A DNA stretch of 64,000 nt, taken from the NCBI RefSeq assembly GCF_009711085.1, contig NZ_WMKA01000007.1:1-64000 (forward strand), read 5' to 3'. Numbering within the stretch: position 1 is the stretch's first letter; every line of letters starts with the position of its first letter. The DNA comes from Cellulosimicrobium composti. GTDB taxonomy: Bacteria; Actinomycetota; Actinomycetes; Actinomycetales; Cellulomonadaceae. The notes under the pieces are model-generated. The model was not told where the DNA came from. It saw nothing but the letters and a program-made list of their open reading frames with translations, and did no database searches. Positions 45,186-53,287 of this stretch are shown here, one piece after another. The position numbers and the translations under genes are program-made.

Positions 45186-46069
45186 CCACGAACCCGCAGA
45201 CCGGAAGGACCCCGGTGCCACCCAGCTCCCTCGCGGGGACGCCCGCCGACGCTCCCGTCACCGACGCCGCCCCGCGCGCCGACCGCCTGCACGCGGACGG
45301 CATCACCGTCGGCTACGACGACCGCGTCATCGCGCGCGGCCTCGACGTGAGCATCCCCGACGGCTCGTTCACCGTGATCGTCGGGCCGAACGCGTGCGGC
45401 AAGTCGACGCTCCTGCGCGCGCTGTCGCGCCTGCTCAAGCCGTCGCGCGGCCAGGTCGTGCTCGACGGCCGCTCGATCTCGTCGATCCCCGCGAAGGAGG
45501 TCGCGCGGCGCCTGGGGCTCCTGCCGCAGTCGTCGATCGCGCCCGAGGGCATCACCGTCGCGGACCTCGTCGCGCGCGGGCGCTACCCGCACCAGACGCT
45601 GCTGCGGCAGTGGTCGCGCGAGGACGAGGCCGCCGTGCTCGGCGCGCTCGCGGCGACCGGGACGACCGGGCTCGCGGACCGCCTCGTCGACGAGCTGTCC
45701 GGCGGGCAGCGCCAGCGCGTGTGGGTCGCGATGGTGCTCGCTCAGGAGACGCCGATCCTCCTGCTCGACGAGCCGACGACGTTCCTCGACATCGCGCACC
45801 AGATCGAGCTGCTCGAGCTGTGCACGGACCTCAACCGCGACCGCGGGCACACGCTCGTCGCCGTGCTGCACGACCTCAACCACGCGTGCCGGTACGCGAC
45901 GCACCTCATCGCGATGAAGGACGGCGCGATCGTCGCCGAGGGCGCGCCGGGCGACGTCGTGACGGCCGCGCTCGTCGAGGACGTGTTCGGGCTCCCGTGC
46001 CGGATCATCCCCGACCCGGTGACGGGCACGCCGCTCGTCGTGCCCGAGGGGCGGCCGCGCCGCGCCTGA
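45182..46069 (+). CDS. Siderophore ABC transporter ATP-binding protein (FecE/FepC-like)
   Basis: 295 aa. Walker A GPNACGKST, signature LSGGQRQRVWVAM, Walker B ILLLDEPTTFLD, H-loop VLHDLNHACRYA, and the FepC-type HQIELLELCTDLN. GTG 45182 overlaps the permease stop by GTGA; an in-frame GTG at 45215 with GGAAGG 6 nt upstream may be the real start, since the first ~40 residues lack structure. No substrate-binding lipoprotein follows in this window, so it must be encoded elsewhere. Confidence 0.95.
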   Translation: MTTNPQTGRTPVPPSSLAGTPADAPVTDAAPRADRLHADGITVGYDDRVIARGLDVSIPDGSFTVIVGPNACGKSTLLRALSRLLKPSRGQVVLDGRSISSIPAKEVARRLGLLPQSSIAPEGITVADLVARGRYPHQTLLRQWSREDEAAVLGALAATGTTGLADRLVDELSGGQRQRVWVAMVLAQETPILLLDEPTTFLDIAHQIELLELCTDLNRDRGHTLVAVLHDLNHACRYATHLIAMKDGAIVAEGAPGDVVTAALVEDVFGLPCRIIPDPVTGTPLVVPEGRPRRA

Positions 46070-46081
46070 CGACGCGGCCGC
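46051..46081. terminator. Possible bidirectional hairpin between convergent genes
   Basis: GCGGCCGCG (46051-46059) pairs with CGCGGCCGC (46073-46081) over 9 bp with a 13-nt loop containing the importer stop codon. No U-tract; modest support. Confidence 0.35.
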
Positions 46082-46093
46082 GGCACGCGCTTC

Positions 46094-47474
46094 TCAGACG
46101 AAGCCGAACACGGGCGGGAAGACGACGGCGACGAGGACCGCCCACCCGGCGTAGGCGGGCAGGAACCGGGTCTGCCACGCGACGAGGTCGGCGAGCGGGC
46201 GCCGTCCGCGCAGGAACGCCGTCGCGAGGACGGCCGACCACGCGAGGTGGACGAGCAGGAGCAGGTTGAGCCCGAGCGCCGCGGTCTTGTTGGGGCTCAG
46301 CCCGAACTCCGCGATGCGCGTGAGCATCGCCGTGAGCGCGACCGCGTCGACCGCGAGCGCCGCGACGACGAGCAGCACCTGGAGGCCGTCGAAGAACGAC
46401 GGCGGCGCGAGCGGGTCGCGCGCCGACACCGAGTACAGGAGCAGGCACAGGACGAGCACGAGGATCGCGTCCATGAGGATGAGCAGCTCGCGGTCGACGT
46501 CCGCGAGGTCGCCCGCGGTCGCGAGGACGACGAACGCGGCGAGCAGCATGACGAGCGTCAGCGGGGTGAACACGCGCGTGAGGACGGGCGCGATGTTCTC
46601 GACGACGTTCTGCTTGGCCTCGACGAGCCACGCGGCCACGATGAGCGCGGCCGGGACGCACAGGGGCAGGATCCAGGTGTCCAGGTAGGGCTCGAGGTCG
46701 ACGCCGGCGAGCGAGAAGGTCACGGTCGTCAGGCCGAGCAGGACGCCGCCCCCGATCGCGATGAGCGTGTAGTACACGGGCGAGCTCGCCCGTGAACCGC
46801 ACGAAGTCCATGCGTCGCGCGTCCGAGCGCCACCGCCCGCCCACGTACGCGACACCGACGACGGCCCACACCACGGCGGGCGCCGCGAGGACCGCGAGGA
46901 CGAGGGTCGAGCCCGTGGGCTCGAACGGGTAGAGGTTGAGGACGAGGCCCAGCGCGACGAACGGCGCGACGAGCGCCCCGACCACGCGCGCCGTGACCTG
47001 GCGCTTCCACGCGAGGTAGGCCGTGAGGAACGGCAGCACGAGGAGCGCCGCGTTGAGCGCCACGACGTCCTCGTCGAGGACGCTCGTCGCGATCTTCGTC
47101 GCGACGCCGGCGCCCGCGGCGAGGCCGAGCACGACGGCGAGCTCGCGCCACGAGCGCGTGCGGCCCGCGGGCTGCTCGCCCACGAGCACGAGCTGCTTCC
47201 ACAGCCGCTCGGAGTGCTCCTGCGCGAACTCGCGCGACAGGTCGTCGAGCGTGCCCATGCGCTTCACGGCGACGAGGAACGCCTCGTCGTCGTCGAGGCC
47301 CGTCGCGCGCAGGTCCTCGACGCGCTCGCGCAGGTGGTCCTCCATCTCGTCGACGTCCGCCGTGGAGATCGCCTCACGGCGGCGGACGTACCCGCGCCAC
47401 TGGTCGATCTGCGCCTCGAGCGCGGCGTGCGGGCCGGGGCTCGCGGCGTCGGGTGCCGTCGTGCCGGGTGCCAT
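46094..47474 (-). pseudogene. Permease-prefix-domain membrane protein gene split by a frameshift
   Basis: The frame from ATG 47474 encodes a coupled N-terminal 'permease prefix' helical domain (LEAQIDQWRGYVRRREAISTADVDEMEDHLRERVEDLRATGLDDDEAFLVAVKRMG), then several membrane helices, down to MDFVRFTGEL. The next frame carries on with VYYTLIAIGGGVLLGLTTVTFSLAG and at least six more helices to 46094. Removing one C from the CCC (complement of 46778-46780) restores ...FTGELAVYYTLI..., giving one protein of about 459 aa. The break sits inside a perfect 20-bp palindrome. Either a sequencing or assembly artefact, a recent inactivation, or a real recoding. The start overlaps the PadR stop (TGATG), so the pair is coupled. 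Confidence 0.8.
46775..46794. repeat. 20-bp perfect palindrome at the frameshift
   Basis: CACGGGCGAG followed by its exact reverse complement CTCGCCCGTG. It contains the GGG/CCC tract where one base is in excess for the surrounding reading frame. Such a hairpin could stall sequencing or replication, or be created by a small templated insertion. Confidence 0.85.
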
Positions 47475-47848
47475 CAGGCCCACCCCTTCGCGACGCGCGG
47501 CGGGCTCTGCAGCCCGTCCTGGGCGGAGCGCCACACCTGCTGGAGCGCGTGCGCGACGACGTCCCACTGGGCCTGGCGCTCGACGAGCGCCTCGCGCCCC
47601 GCAGCGGTGATGGCGTAGTGCTTGCGGCGTCGGCCGACGTCGGACGTGCCCCACGACGCCTCGACGAGCCCGAGCCGCTCCAGGCGGTGCAGCAGCGGGT
47701 AGAGCATGCCGTCGGTCCACTGCATGCGGCCGCCCGAGAGCTCGTCCACGCGCTTGAGGATCGCGTAGCCGTACGACTCGCCGTCCGCGAGGATCCCGAG
47801 CACGAGCGGCGTGGCCGACGCGGCCACGAGGTCCTTGTCGATACGCAT
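47474..47848 (-). CDS. PadR-family transcriptional regulator
   Basis: 124 aa. PadR wHTH: LVLGILADGESYGYAILKRVDELSGGRMQWTDGMLYPLLHRLERLGLVEASWG...RRRKHYAITAAGREAL, followed by the short C-terminal dimer helix. ATG 47848 has AGGAG 4 nt upstream. It is co-translated with the permease-prefix membrane protein, the usual PadR partner, and probably autoregulates through the two CCTAG-N5-CTAGG sites just upstream. Confidence 0.95.
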   Translation of the reverse strand: MRIDKDLVAASATPLVLGILADGESYGYAILKRVDELSGGRMQWTDGMLYPLLHRLERLGLVEASWGTSDVGRRRKHYAITAAGREALVERQAQWDVVAHALQQVWRSAQDGLQSPPRVAKGWA

Positions 47849-47860
47849 GGCACTCCTATG

Positions 47861-47900
47861 CCTAGTTGTTCTAGGGGTACCGACCCTAGCAGATCTAGGG
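47861..47900. promoter_or_regulatory. Tandem PadR operators
   Basis: CCTAG-ttgtt-CTAGG (47861-47875) and CCCTAG-cagat-CTAGGG (47884-47900) are two inverted repeats of identical design with 5-nt spacers and centres 24 bp apart. They lie 13-52 bp upstream of the padR start and next to the divergent gene. CTAG is otherwise rare in such GC-rich DNA, which strengthens the call. Confidence 0.75.
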
Positions 47901-48593
47901 TTGGATGCGAACGACGACGAGGCGGGCCATGGGACGACGACGGGCTTACAAGCGGGACTGGGGACGACGGTCGTCTCCGTCCTCGCCGCGCTGCTCGGGG
48001 CCGCCGCGCTGGTCACCCCGCAGATCCTGCGGCTCCATGACCGCGCCGCGCTCACCGTCGCGAGCCTCCTGTGGACCGGCGCCGCGGTCGTCGCCACGGT
48101 CATCGTCGTAGGGGTCGTCGTGCGGTCACGGATCCGACGCGAGCTCGGCCGGGCCGTCGCCGCCAACCCCGGAGCGACGGTCGCCCGCGTCCTCCCGGTC
48201 CGTCGCTCCAGGGCTCTGCTCGAACAGATCCCGCCGAAGCAGCGCGAGCGGCACATGCCGTGCCTACTCGTCGTCCGCCGTGACGAGGTGGATCTCTGGA
48301 GCACCGCGGACCCACCGACCCTTCTCCTCCGGATGGAGCGCGAGGACCTCGCCGTCGAGCTCGTGGCCCTCGACCTCCACGACGTGGAGGAGCTGTTGAC
48401 GCTCCGGCTCACGCGCGGTGACGCCCACCTCGAAGTCGCCGTCCAGGGGCTCGTGGGCTCACGCGCGTGGGGTCACCGCGGTGCTCTCGAAGGGCTCGAC
48501 GAGGTGCTCCGCAGCCTCGGCTACGCGATCCGGCCCGCGACCGACGCGAATCCGGGTCGTCCGGGCCGCGTCGCGGAGCAGGCTCAGGGCTAG
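47901..48593 (+). CDS. Hypothetical membrane protein divergent from padR
   Basis: About 230 aa. Two N-terminal helices (LGTTVVSVLAALLGAAALVTPQIL; LTVASLLWTGAAVVATVIVVGVVV) then a soluble domain: RRELGRAVAANPGATVARVLPVRRSRALLEQIPPKQRERHMPCLLVVRRDEVDLWSTADPPTLLLRMEREDLAVELVALDLHDVEELLTLRL. The start is uncertain: TTG 47901 directly follows the second PadR site and is provisional; an earlier in-frame start at 47811 would run through the padR start and both operators. No family recognised. Its promoter is likely covered by the same PadR sites. A CGGGC-ttc-GCCCG hairpin lies 14 nt after the stop. Confidence 0.65.
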   Translation: MDANDDEAGHGTTTGLQAGLGTTVVSVLAALLGAAALVTPQILRLHDRAALTVASLLWTGAAVVATVIVVGVVVRSRIRRELGRAVAANPGATVARVLPVRRSRALLEQIPPKQRERHMPCLLVVRRDEVDLWSTADPPTLLLRMEREDLAVELVALDLHDVEELLTLRLTRGDAHLEVAVQGLVGSRAWGHRGALEGLDEVLRSLGYAIRPATDANPGRPGRVAEQAQG

Positions 48594-48653
48594 CGTGGTC
48601 CACGGACGGGCTTCGCCCGATCGGCCCGCGGAACGACGGGGAGGGCTCGGCTC

Positions 48654-49913
48654 ATGCCTCGCACGTACCTCTTCGCCCTGACCGACGGCGGAGGGACGGT
48701 CCCGCCGGAGGTGGGGGCCGCCCGTCGGCTCGTGGAGCGGGGCCACCGCGCCCGGGTGCTCGCCGAGGACTCGATGGCTCCCGAGGTGCGCGCCACGGGC
48801 GCGACGTTCGTGCCGTGGCACACCGCGCCGAACCGGCCCGACCGCGACCCCGCGAACGACCCCCTGCGGGACTGGGAGGCGCCGAGCCTGCTCGCGCAGG
48901 CACGCGACCTGGGCGACCGCCTGATCGCCGGGCCCGCACCCCGCTACGCCCGCGACGTGCTCGCGGCCGTCGACGACGAGCGGCCCGACCTCGTCGTCAC
49001 GTCGGTCTTCGCGTTCGGCGCCATGGCCGCGGCGCAGTCGCGCGGCATCCCGTTCGACGTGCTCGTCCCCAACGTCTACGCGCTGCCCGCACCGGGCCGG
49101 ACGCCGTTCGGGGCCGGGCTGAAGCCCGCCCGCGGACCCCTCGGCCGTGTGCGCGACCGGGCGGTCACCGCGCTGTCGACGCGCGTGTTCGACCGGTACA
49201 CGCGCGACGGTCTCAACGCCCTCCGCGCCGACCTCGGGCTCGCGCCCCTCGACCGGTCGTGGGAGCAGCTCGGCGCCGCGCGCCGCCAGCTCGTCATGAC
49301 GAGCCCCGCGTTCGACCTCCCCGGCCCGCTCCCGCCGAACGCACGCTACGTGGGGCCGGTGCTCGACGACCCCGCCTGGGCCGACGACGCCCCGTGGAGC
49401 GCGCCCCCGGGCGACGACCCGCTCGTCCTCGTCGCGCTGTCGTCCACGTTCCAGGACCAGGCCGCGCTCCTGCGGCGCGCCGTCGCCGCGCTCGCGACGC
49501 TCCCCGTCCGCGGCGTCGTCACGACCGGGCCGAGCCTCGACCCCGGCGCCGTGCCGGGCGCGCCGAACGTCTCCGTCGTCGCGTCCGCGCCGCACCGCGC
49601 CGTGCTGCGCGAGGCGGCGCTCGTCGTCACGCACGGCGGGCACGGGACGCTCCTCAAGGCCCTCGCCGCGGACATGCCCGTCGTCGTGCTGCCGCACGGG
49701 CGCGACCAGGGCGACAACGCCGTGCGCGTCACCCTGCGCGGCGCGGGCGTCGCGCTCCGGCGCACGGCCTCGACCGACCAGGTCGCACGCGCGGTCCGCC
49801 GCGTGCTCGAGGACCCCGCCTACGCGCGACGCGCCGCGGTGCTCGGCGCCGCCGTCCGGCACGACGCCGAGCACAGCACGCTCGTCGCGGAGCTCGAGGC
49901 GGTCGAGGGCTGA
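48654..49913 (+). CDS. GT1-type glycosyltransferase (MGT/UGT family)
   Basis: 419 aa. N-terminal Rossmann domain (YLFALTDGGGTVPPEVGAARRLVERGHRARVLAEDS) and C-terminal donor domain with LVLVALSSTFQDQAALLRR and the family signature APHRAVLREAALVVTHGGHGTLLKALAADMPVVVLPHGRDQGDNAVRV (HGGHGT). These enzymes move sugars from NDP-sugars to small lipophilic acceptors such as macrolides, sterols or flavonoids. The catalytic His region near the N-terminus is atypical (TDGGGTVPP), so activity should be checked. ATG 48654 with GGGGAGG upstream. Confidence 0.9.
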   Translation: MPRTYLFALTDGGGTVPPEVGAARRLVERGHRARVLAEDSMAPEVRATGATFVPWHTAPNRPDRDPANDPLRDWEAPSLLAQARDLGDRLIAGPAPRYARDVLAAVDDERPDLVVTSVFAFGAMAAAQSRGIPFDVLVPNVYALPAPGRTPFGAGLKPARGPLGRVRDRAVTALSTRVFDRYTRDGLNALRADLGLAPLDRSWEQLGAARRQLVMTSPAFDLPGPLPPNARYVGPVLDDPAWADDAPWSAPPGDDPLVLVALSSTFQDQAALLRRAVAALATLPVRGVVTTGPSLDPGAVPGAPNVSVVASAPHRAVLREAALVVTHGGHGTLLKALAADMPVVVLPHGRDQGDNAVRVTLRGAGVALRRTASTDQVARAVRRVLEDPAYARRAAVLGAAVRHDAEHSTLVAELEAVEG

Positions 49914-49960
49914 CCCGGGCGACGCCGCGCCCGACCGCCCCGACGACGCCGGGCACCGCG

Positions 49961-50362
49961 TCAGGCGACCGCGGTCGCCTCGAGCTCGACCATCTGCCCG
50001 GCGATCGCCAGGCGCGTCACGCCCAGCATCGTCGTCGGCGGGGCCGCGCCCGCCCCTCCCAGCCGCGCCGCGAGCACCCCGTAGTGCCGGAGCAGCTCGT
50101 CAACGTCGGTGGTGTAGACGGTGAGCCGGACGACGTCCGCCCACGTCGTGCCCGCCTCGCCGAGCACGGCCTCCACGTTGTCGAGGCTCAGCGCGAGCTG
50201 CGCCGCCATGTCACCGTCGTGCCGAGGTGCTCCGTCGGGTCCCGTCGCCGTCTGCCCCGAGCACCACACGGTCCGGGTGTGCCCGGACACGACCACCCCC
50301 TGGTGGAAGCCCAGGTCCAGGGACCAGGTCACCGGGTCGACCGCCGTTCGTCCGACCGCCAC
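49961..50362 (-). CDS. RidA family protein (YjgF/YER057c/UK114)
   Basis: 133 aa. RidA features: FHQGVVVSGHTRTVWCSGQTATGPDG near the start, MAAQLALSLDNVEAVLGEAGTTWADVVRLTVYTTDVDELLRHYGVL and the end PPTTMLGVTRLAIAGQMVELEATAVA with the R-x-x-x-G-x-x-V-E motif (substrate-binding Arg in TRLA). Canonical members deaminate reactive enamine/imine intermediates. GTG 50362 has AAGGAG 6 nt upstream. Divergent from the WYL regulator, 127 bp apart. Confidence 0.92.
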   Translation of the reverse strand: MAVGRTAVDPVTWSLDLGFHQGVVVSGHTRTVWCSGQTATGPDGAPRHDGDMAAQLALSLDNVEAVLGEAGTTWADVVRLTVYTTDVDELLRHYGVLAARLGGAGAAPPTTMLGVTRLAIAGQMVELEATAVA

Positions 50363-50454
50363 GTCGTCTCCTTCGTGTCGTCCTTCCCGCGCGCCCGTCG
50401 GCTCGTCCGCCGACGTCCTCGACGCCCGTGCCGACGAGCCTGGCGACGAATCAC

Positions 50455-50483
50455 GACACCGAGTGTCATGTATCCGATACGTT
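50455..50483. promoter_or_regulatory. Palindromic operators over the WYL-regulator promoter
   Basis: GACAC-cga-GTGTC (50455-50467) and GTATC-c-GATAC (50470-50480) are adjacent palindromes; the second overlaps the TACGTT -10 hexamer (50478-50483) that ends 6 nt before the regulator's GTG. Likely autoregulatory and possibly controlling the divergent RidA gene. Confidence 0.6.
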
Positions 50484-50489
50484 CCTCCT

Positions 50490-51518
50490 GTGCGCGCCGA
50501 CCGCCTCGTCTCGCTCGTCCTGCTGCTGCGCCAGCGCGGCCGGACGTCCGCCGCGACGCTCGCCCGCGAGCTCGAGGTCTCCACGCGCACCGTGCTGCGC
50601 GACGTCGAGGCCCTGTCCGCCGCCGGCGTCCCGGTCTACGCGGAACGCGGGCGTCACGGCGGGTTCGCGCTGCTCCCCGGGTTCCGGACGGAGCTCACCG
50701 GCCTCACCCACGACGAGGCGCTGGCCGTGCTGACCGCCGCGGCCGCGCGCGACGCCCGGGCGTTCGGCCTCGGGCCCGCCCTCGCGTCCGCCGTGCGCAA
50801 GGTGGCCGACGCCCTGCCCGAGACCCACCGCACCGCCGCGAGCGACGCCGCCCGGCGCATCCTCGTCGAACCGGACTCCGACCTGCTCTCGCGCCGCGAG
50901 GTCGTGGAGGAGGTCCCCGCGGACGTCATGGCGGAGGTCCGGCGCGCGGTCCTCGACGGGCGCCGCCTGCGGCTGCGTTACGCCGCGGCCGGGCGCGACC
51001 CGTCGTGGCGCACGGTCGACCCCCTCGGCCTCGTCACGGTGCGCGGCACGGGCTACCTCCTCGCCACCGCGTCGGGCGCGGACCGCACCTACCGGCTCTC
51101 GCGCGTCCTCGCCGCCGAGGCGCTGCCCGACCCCGCCGAGCGGCCGGACGGCGTCGACCTCGAGCACCTCTGGCGCGAGCGCAGCGCCCAGTTCCGGGCC
51201 AGCGGCGACCAGGTGACCGCGCGGGTCGTGGTGCGCGCGGACCGCCGCGAGGAGCTCGTCAGCACCGCGCTCGCCGTCCCCGCCGAGGAGGCGGCCGACG
51301 ACGGCCGGATCCTCGTCGAGGCGACCTTCCAGGACCTGCGGCACGCCGTGTGGGCGGTCTGGCAGCACGGCACGGACGCCGAGGCCCTCGCACCGCCGGA
51401 GCTGCGCGACGCGCTGCGCGAGCGTGCCGTCGCACTCGCGTCCCGCTACGGGGCCAGCCCGCCCGCCGTCGAGTCGAGAGAGCGCGGCTCGGCCGCGACG
51501 GTAGCGGCCACGACGTGA
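50490..51518 (+). CDS. YafY-type WYL-domain transcriptional regulator
   Basis: 342 aa. N-terminal HTH: RADRLVSLVLLLRQRGRTSAATLARELEVSTRTVLRDVEALSAAGVPVYAERGRHGGFALLPGF, then an effector-binding WYL domain (LRLRYAAAGRDPSWRTVDPLGLVTVRGTGYLLATASGADRTYRLSRVLAAEAL) and a C-terminal WCX domain. The WYL triplet is degenerate (YLLA). Start GTG 50490 follows TACGTT by exactly 6 nt: leaderless. WYL proteins sense ligands or nucleic acids; here divergent from RidA. Confidence 0.92.
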   Translation: MRADRLVSLVLLLRQRGRTSAATLARELEVSTRTVLRDVEALSAAGVPVYAERGRHGGFALLPGFRTELTGLTHDEALAVLTAAAARDARAFGLGPALASAVRKVADALPETHRTAASDAARRILVEPDSDLLSRREVVEEVPADVMAEVRRAVLDGRRLRLRYAAAGRDPSWRTVDPLGLVTVRGTGYLLATASGADRTYRLSRVLAAEALPDPAERPDGVDLEHLWRERSAQFRASGDQVTARVVVRADRREELVSTALAVPAEEAADDGRILVEATFQDLRHAVWAVWQHGTDAEALAPPELRDALRERAVALASRYGASPPAVESRERGSAATVAATT

Positions 51519-51573
51519 CCGCTACCGGTGCGACCGTGGCCGGCGACCCATCGACCGACCTCGGGAGGGCATC

Positions 51574-52146
51574 ATGCCGCCGACCCCGAGCACTCCCGCA
51601 GTCCCGCCCGCGCCCGCCGGCTCGAACTCCGTCAATCCGTTCGTCTGCACCCACGACGCCGTCGGGCTCCTGGCGTTCCTCGTCGACGTGCTCGACGCGC
51701 ACGAGGTGCACGAGGCGCGCACGCTCGACGCCGACGGCCTCGTCCTGCACTCCGAGCTGCTCGTCGGTGACTCGACGCTCACCGTCGCGGACCGCAAGCC
51801 CGGGTGGCCGTGGACGCCGGCGCTCACCCGCGTCTACGTGCACGACGCCGCGGCGACGATCGCCCGCGCCCGCGCCTGCGGCGCCCGGGTCGTCACGGAG
51901 CCCACCGACTTCTTCGGCGACATCCTCGCGCGCTTCGCCGACCCGTTCGGGAATCTGTGGTGGGTGTACCAGCACGACCCGGCGCGCACGGGGTGGGGCG
52001 ACGTCGACGACACCGGCTCAGCCGACCACGACACCGGCGGGACGACGGCGGAGGAGTCGTGGGAGACGTTCACGACCCCCGCGCTCGAGTACGTCCACGC
52101 GACCCTCGTCGCCGCGATGGAAGGGCTGCGCGACCCGCGCGCGTGA
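51574..52146 (+). CDS. VOC family protein (glyoxalase/bleomycin-resistance type)
   Basis: 190 aa. VOC halves: NPFVCTHDAVGLLAFLVDVLDAHEVHEA...LHSELLVGDSTLTVADR and LTRVYVHDAAATIARARACGARVVTEPTDFFGDILARFADPFGNLWWVYQHD, with the PhnB-like 'FGDRxxxxxDPFGNxWW' pattern. An added C-terminal helix of ~45 residues (ESWETFTTPALEYVHATLVAAMEGL) is unusual for the family. GGGAGG lies 5 nt before ATG 51574. It sits 55 nt after the WYL gene and may be its target or co-transcribed with it. Confidence 0.88.
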   Translation: MPPTPSTPAVPPAPAGSNSVNPFVCTHDAVGLLAFLVDVLDAHEVHEARTLDADGLVLHSELLVGDSTLTVADRKPGWPWTPALTRVYVHDAAATIARARACGARVVTEPTDFFGDILARFADPFGNLWWVYQHDPARTGWGDVDDTGSADHDTGGTTAEESWETFTTPALEYVHATLVAAMEGLRDPRA

Positions 52147-52158
52147 CCTCGGACGCGC

Positions 52159-52194
52159 GAGAGCCCCGGTCAGGATCACCTGACCGGGGCTCTC
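52159..52194. terminator. Strong bidirectional hairpin terminator
   Basis: GAGAGCCCCGGTCAG pairs perfectly with CTGACCGGGGCTCTC (15 bp, 6-nt loop). It separates the VOC gene (+) from the tRNA gene (-) that converge on it. TCTTCACG follows on the plus strand. Confidence 0.85.
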
Positions 52195-52200
52195 TTCACG

Positions 52201-52284
52201 TGCGCGAGGGGGGAGTTGAACCCCCACGCCCTTTCGGGCACACGGACCTGAACCGTGCGCGTCTGCCTATTCCGCCACTCGCGC
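52201..52284 (-). tRNA. tRNA-Leu(CAG)
   Basis: 84 nt on the minus strand. Acceptor GCGCGAG pairs with CTCGCGC (52202-52208), discriminator A at 52201; anticodon stem CACGG/CCGTG with loop TTCAGGT gives CAG; a long variable arm (TGCCCGAAAGGGCG) and T arm GGGGGTTCAACTCCCCC identify a class II leucine tRNA. CCA is not encoded. TAGTCT (52300-52295 on the minus strand) is a possible -10. Confidence 0.95.
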
Positions 52285-52569
52285 GTGCCGCAGAAGACTA
52301 GCACGGCGCCCGGCGCCCCCTGGAATCGCAGGAGCCCGGCACCACGGCGCCGGACGCCCGACGTTCACACGCTCCGCGCGGAACGCGCCACATCCGTCCG
52401 GAGATCGTGCGACGAATCGGGCCTGCTGCGCAGACGTGGTCGATACGATCTAGGTAGTCTGCCCGGACGCGCCCGTGTCCGAGGAGGTCGCCGGGGAGCA
52501 CGGCCCGGCGAGGCGGACGAGACCAGCACGGCACGAGCCGGCACGAGCGAGCACGAGGGAGGAGGTGGC

Positions 52570-53277
52570 ATGGGAGTCCTGGACCGCTTCGAGAAGGGCG
52601 TCGAGCGCGTCGTGAACAACGCCTTCGCCAAGGTGGGACGCAGCGAGGTCAAGCCCGTCGAGCTCGCGAGCGCGCTGCGGCGCGAGGTCGACGACCGCGC
52701 CGCCGTCGTCGACCGCGAGCGCACGGTCGTGCCGAACGAGTTCACCATCGAGCTGTCGGTGGACGACTTCGGCCAGGTCGAGGGGTGGGGCGCCGAGACG
52801 CTCGCCGACGAGCTGGCGTCGAACGTCACCCAGTACGCGGCGTCGCAGCACTACGCGTTCGTCGGTCCTGTGAGCGTGAGCTTCGAGCAGAACGACGCGC
52901 TCGACGTGGGCCGCTTCCAGCTGCGCTCGGCGAGCGTGCGCGGCAACGTCGCGCCCGCGACGTCCGCGTCCCCGAGCACGCGCCACCCGCTCGTCGACAT
53001 CGACGGCCAGCGCTACCTGCTCACCGGCCCGGTCACCGTCATCGGCCGCGGCTCGGAGGCCGACATCGTCGTCGACGACCCGGGCGTCTCCCGCCGCCAC
53101 CTGGAGATCCGCGTGACCCCGGAGGGCGTCATCGCGACCGACCTCGGCTCGACCAACGGCCTGTTCGTCGAGGGGCACCAGGTGCCCGCCGCGACGCTGC
53201 TCGACGGCAACTCCCTGACGATCGGTCGTACCCGCATCATGTTCTGGACCGGCGCGTCCGACAACGAGGAGTGGTGA
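52570..53277 (+). CDS. fhaA: DUF3662 and FHA domain protein FhaA
   Basis: 235 aa. N-terminal DUF3662 (MGVLDRFEKGVERVVNNAFAKVGRSEVKPVELASALRREVDD...VPNEFTIELS), a short linker, and a C-terminal FHA domain (GPVTVIGRGSEADIVVDDPGVSRRHLEIRVTPEGVIATDLGSTNGLFVEG) with phosphothreonine-binding GR, SRRH and STNG. In mycobacteria FhaA binds phosphorylated wall proteins such as MurJ. First gene of the fhaA-pknB operon. GGAGGAGGTGGC precedes the ATG. TACGAT (52444-52449) may be the promoter -10. The usual long disordered middle is very short here. Confidence 0.95.
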   Translation: MGVLDRFEKGVERVVNNAFAKVGRSEVKPVELASALRREVDDRAAVVDRERTVVPNEFTIELSVDDFGQVEGWGAETLADELASNVTQYAASQHYAFVGPVSVSFEQNDALDVGRFQLRSASVRGNVAPATSASPSTRHPLVDIDGQRYLLTGPVTVIGRGSEADIVVDDPGVSRRHLEIRVTPEGVIATDLGSTNGLFVEGHQVPAATLLDGNSLTIGRTRIMFWTGASDNEEW

Positions 53278-53287
53278 TCCGGCCCGC

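Noticed and set aside
46005-46790. Continuation of the permease-prefix frame past 46790 to 46005
   Set aside because: Turns into Arg-rich nonsense after FTGEL, while the neighbouring frame continues the membrane protein; treated as a frameshift instead.
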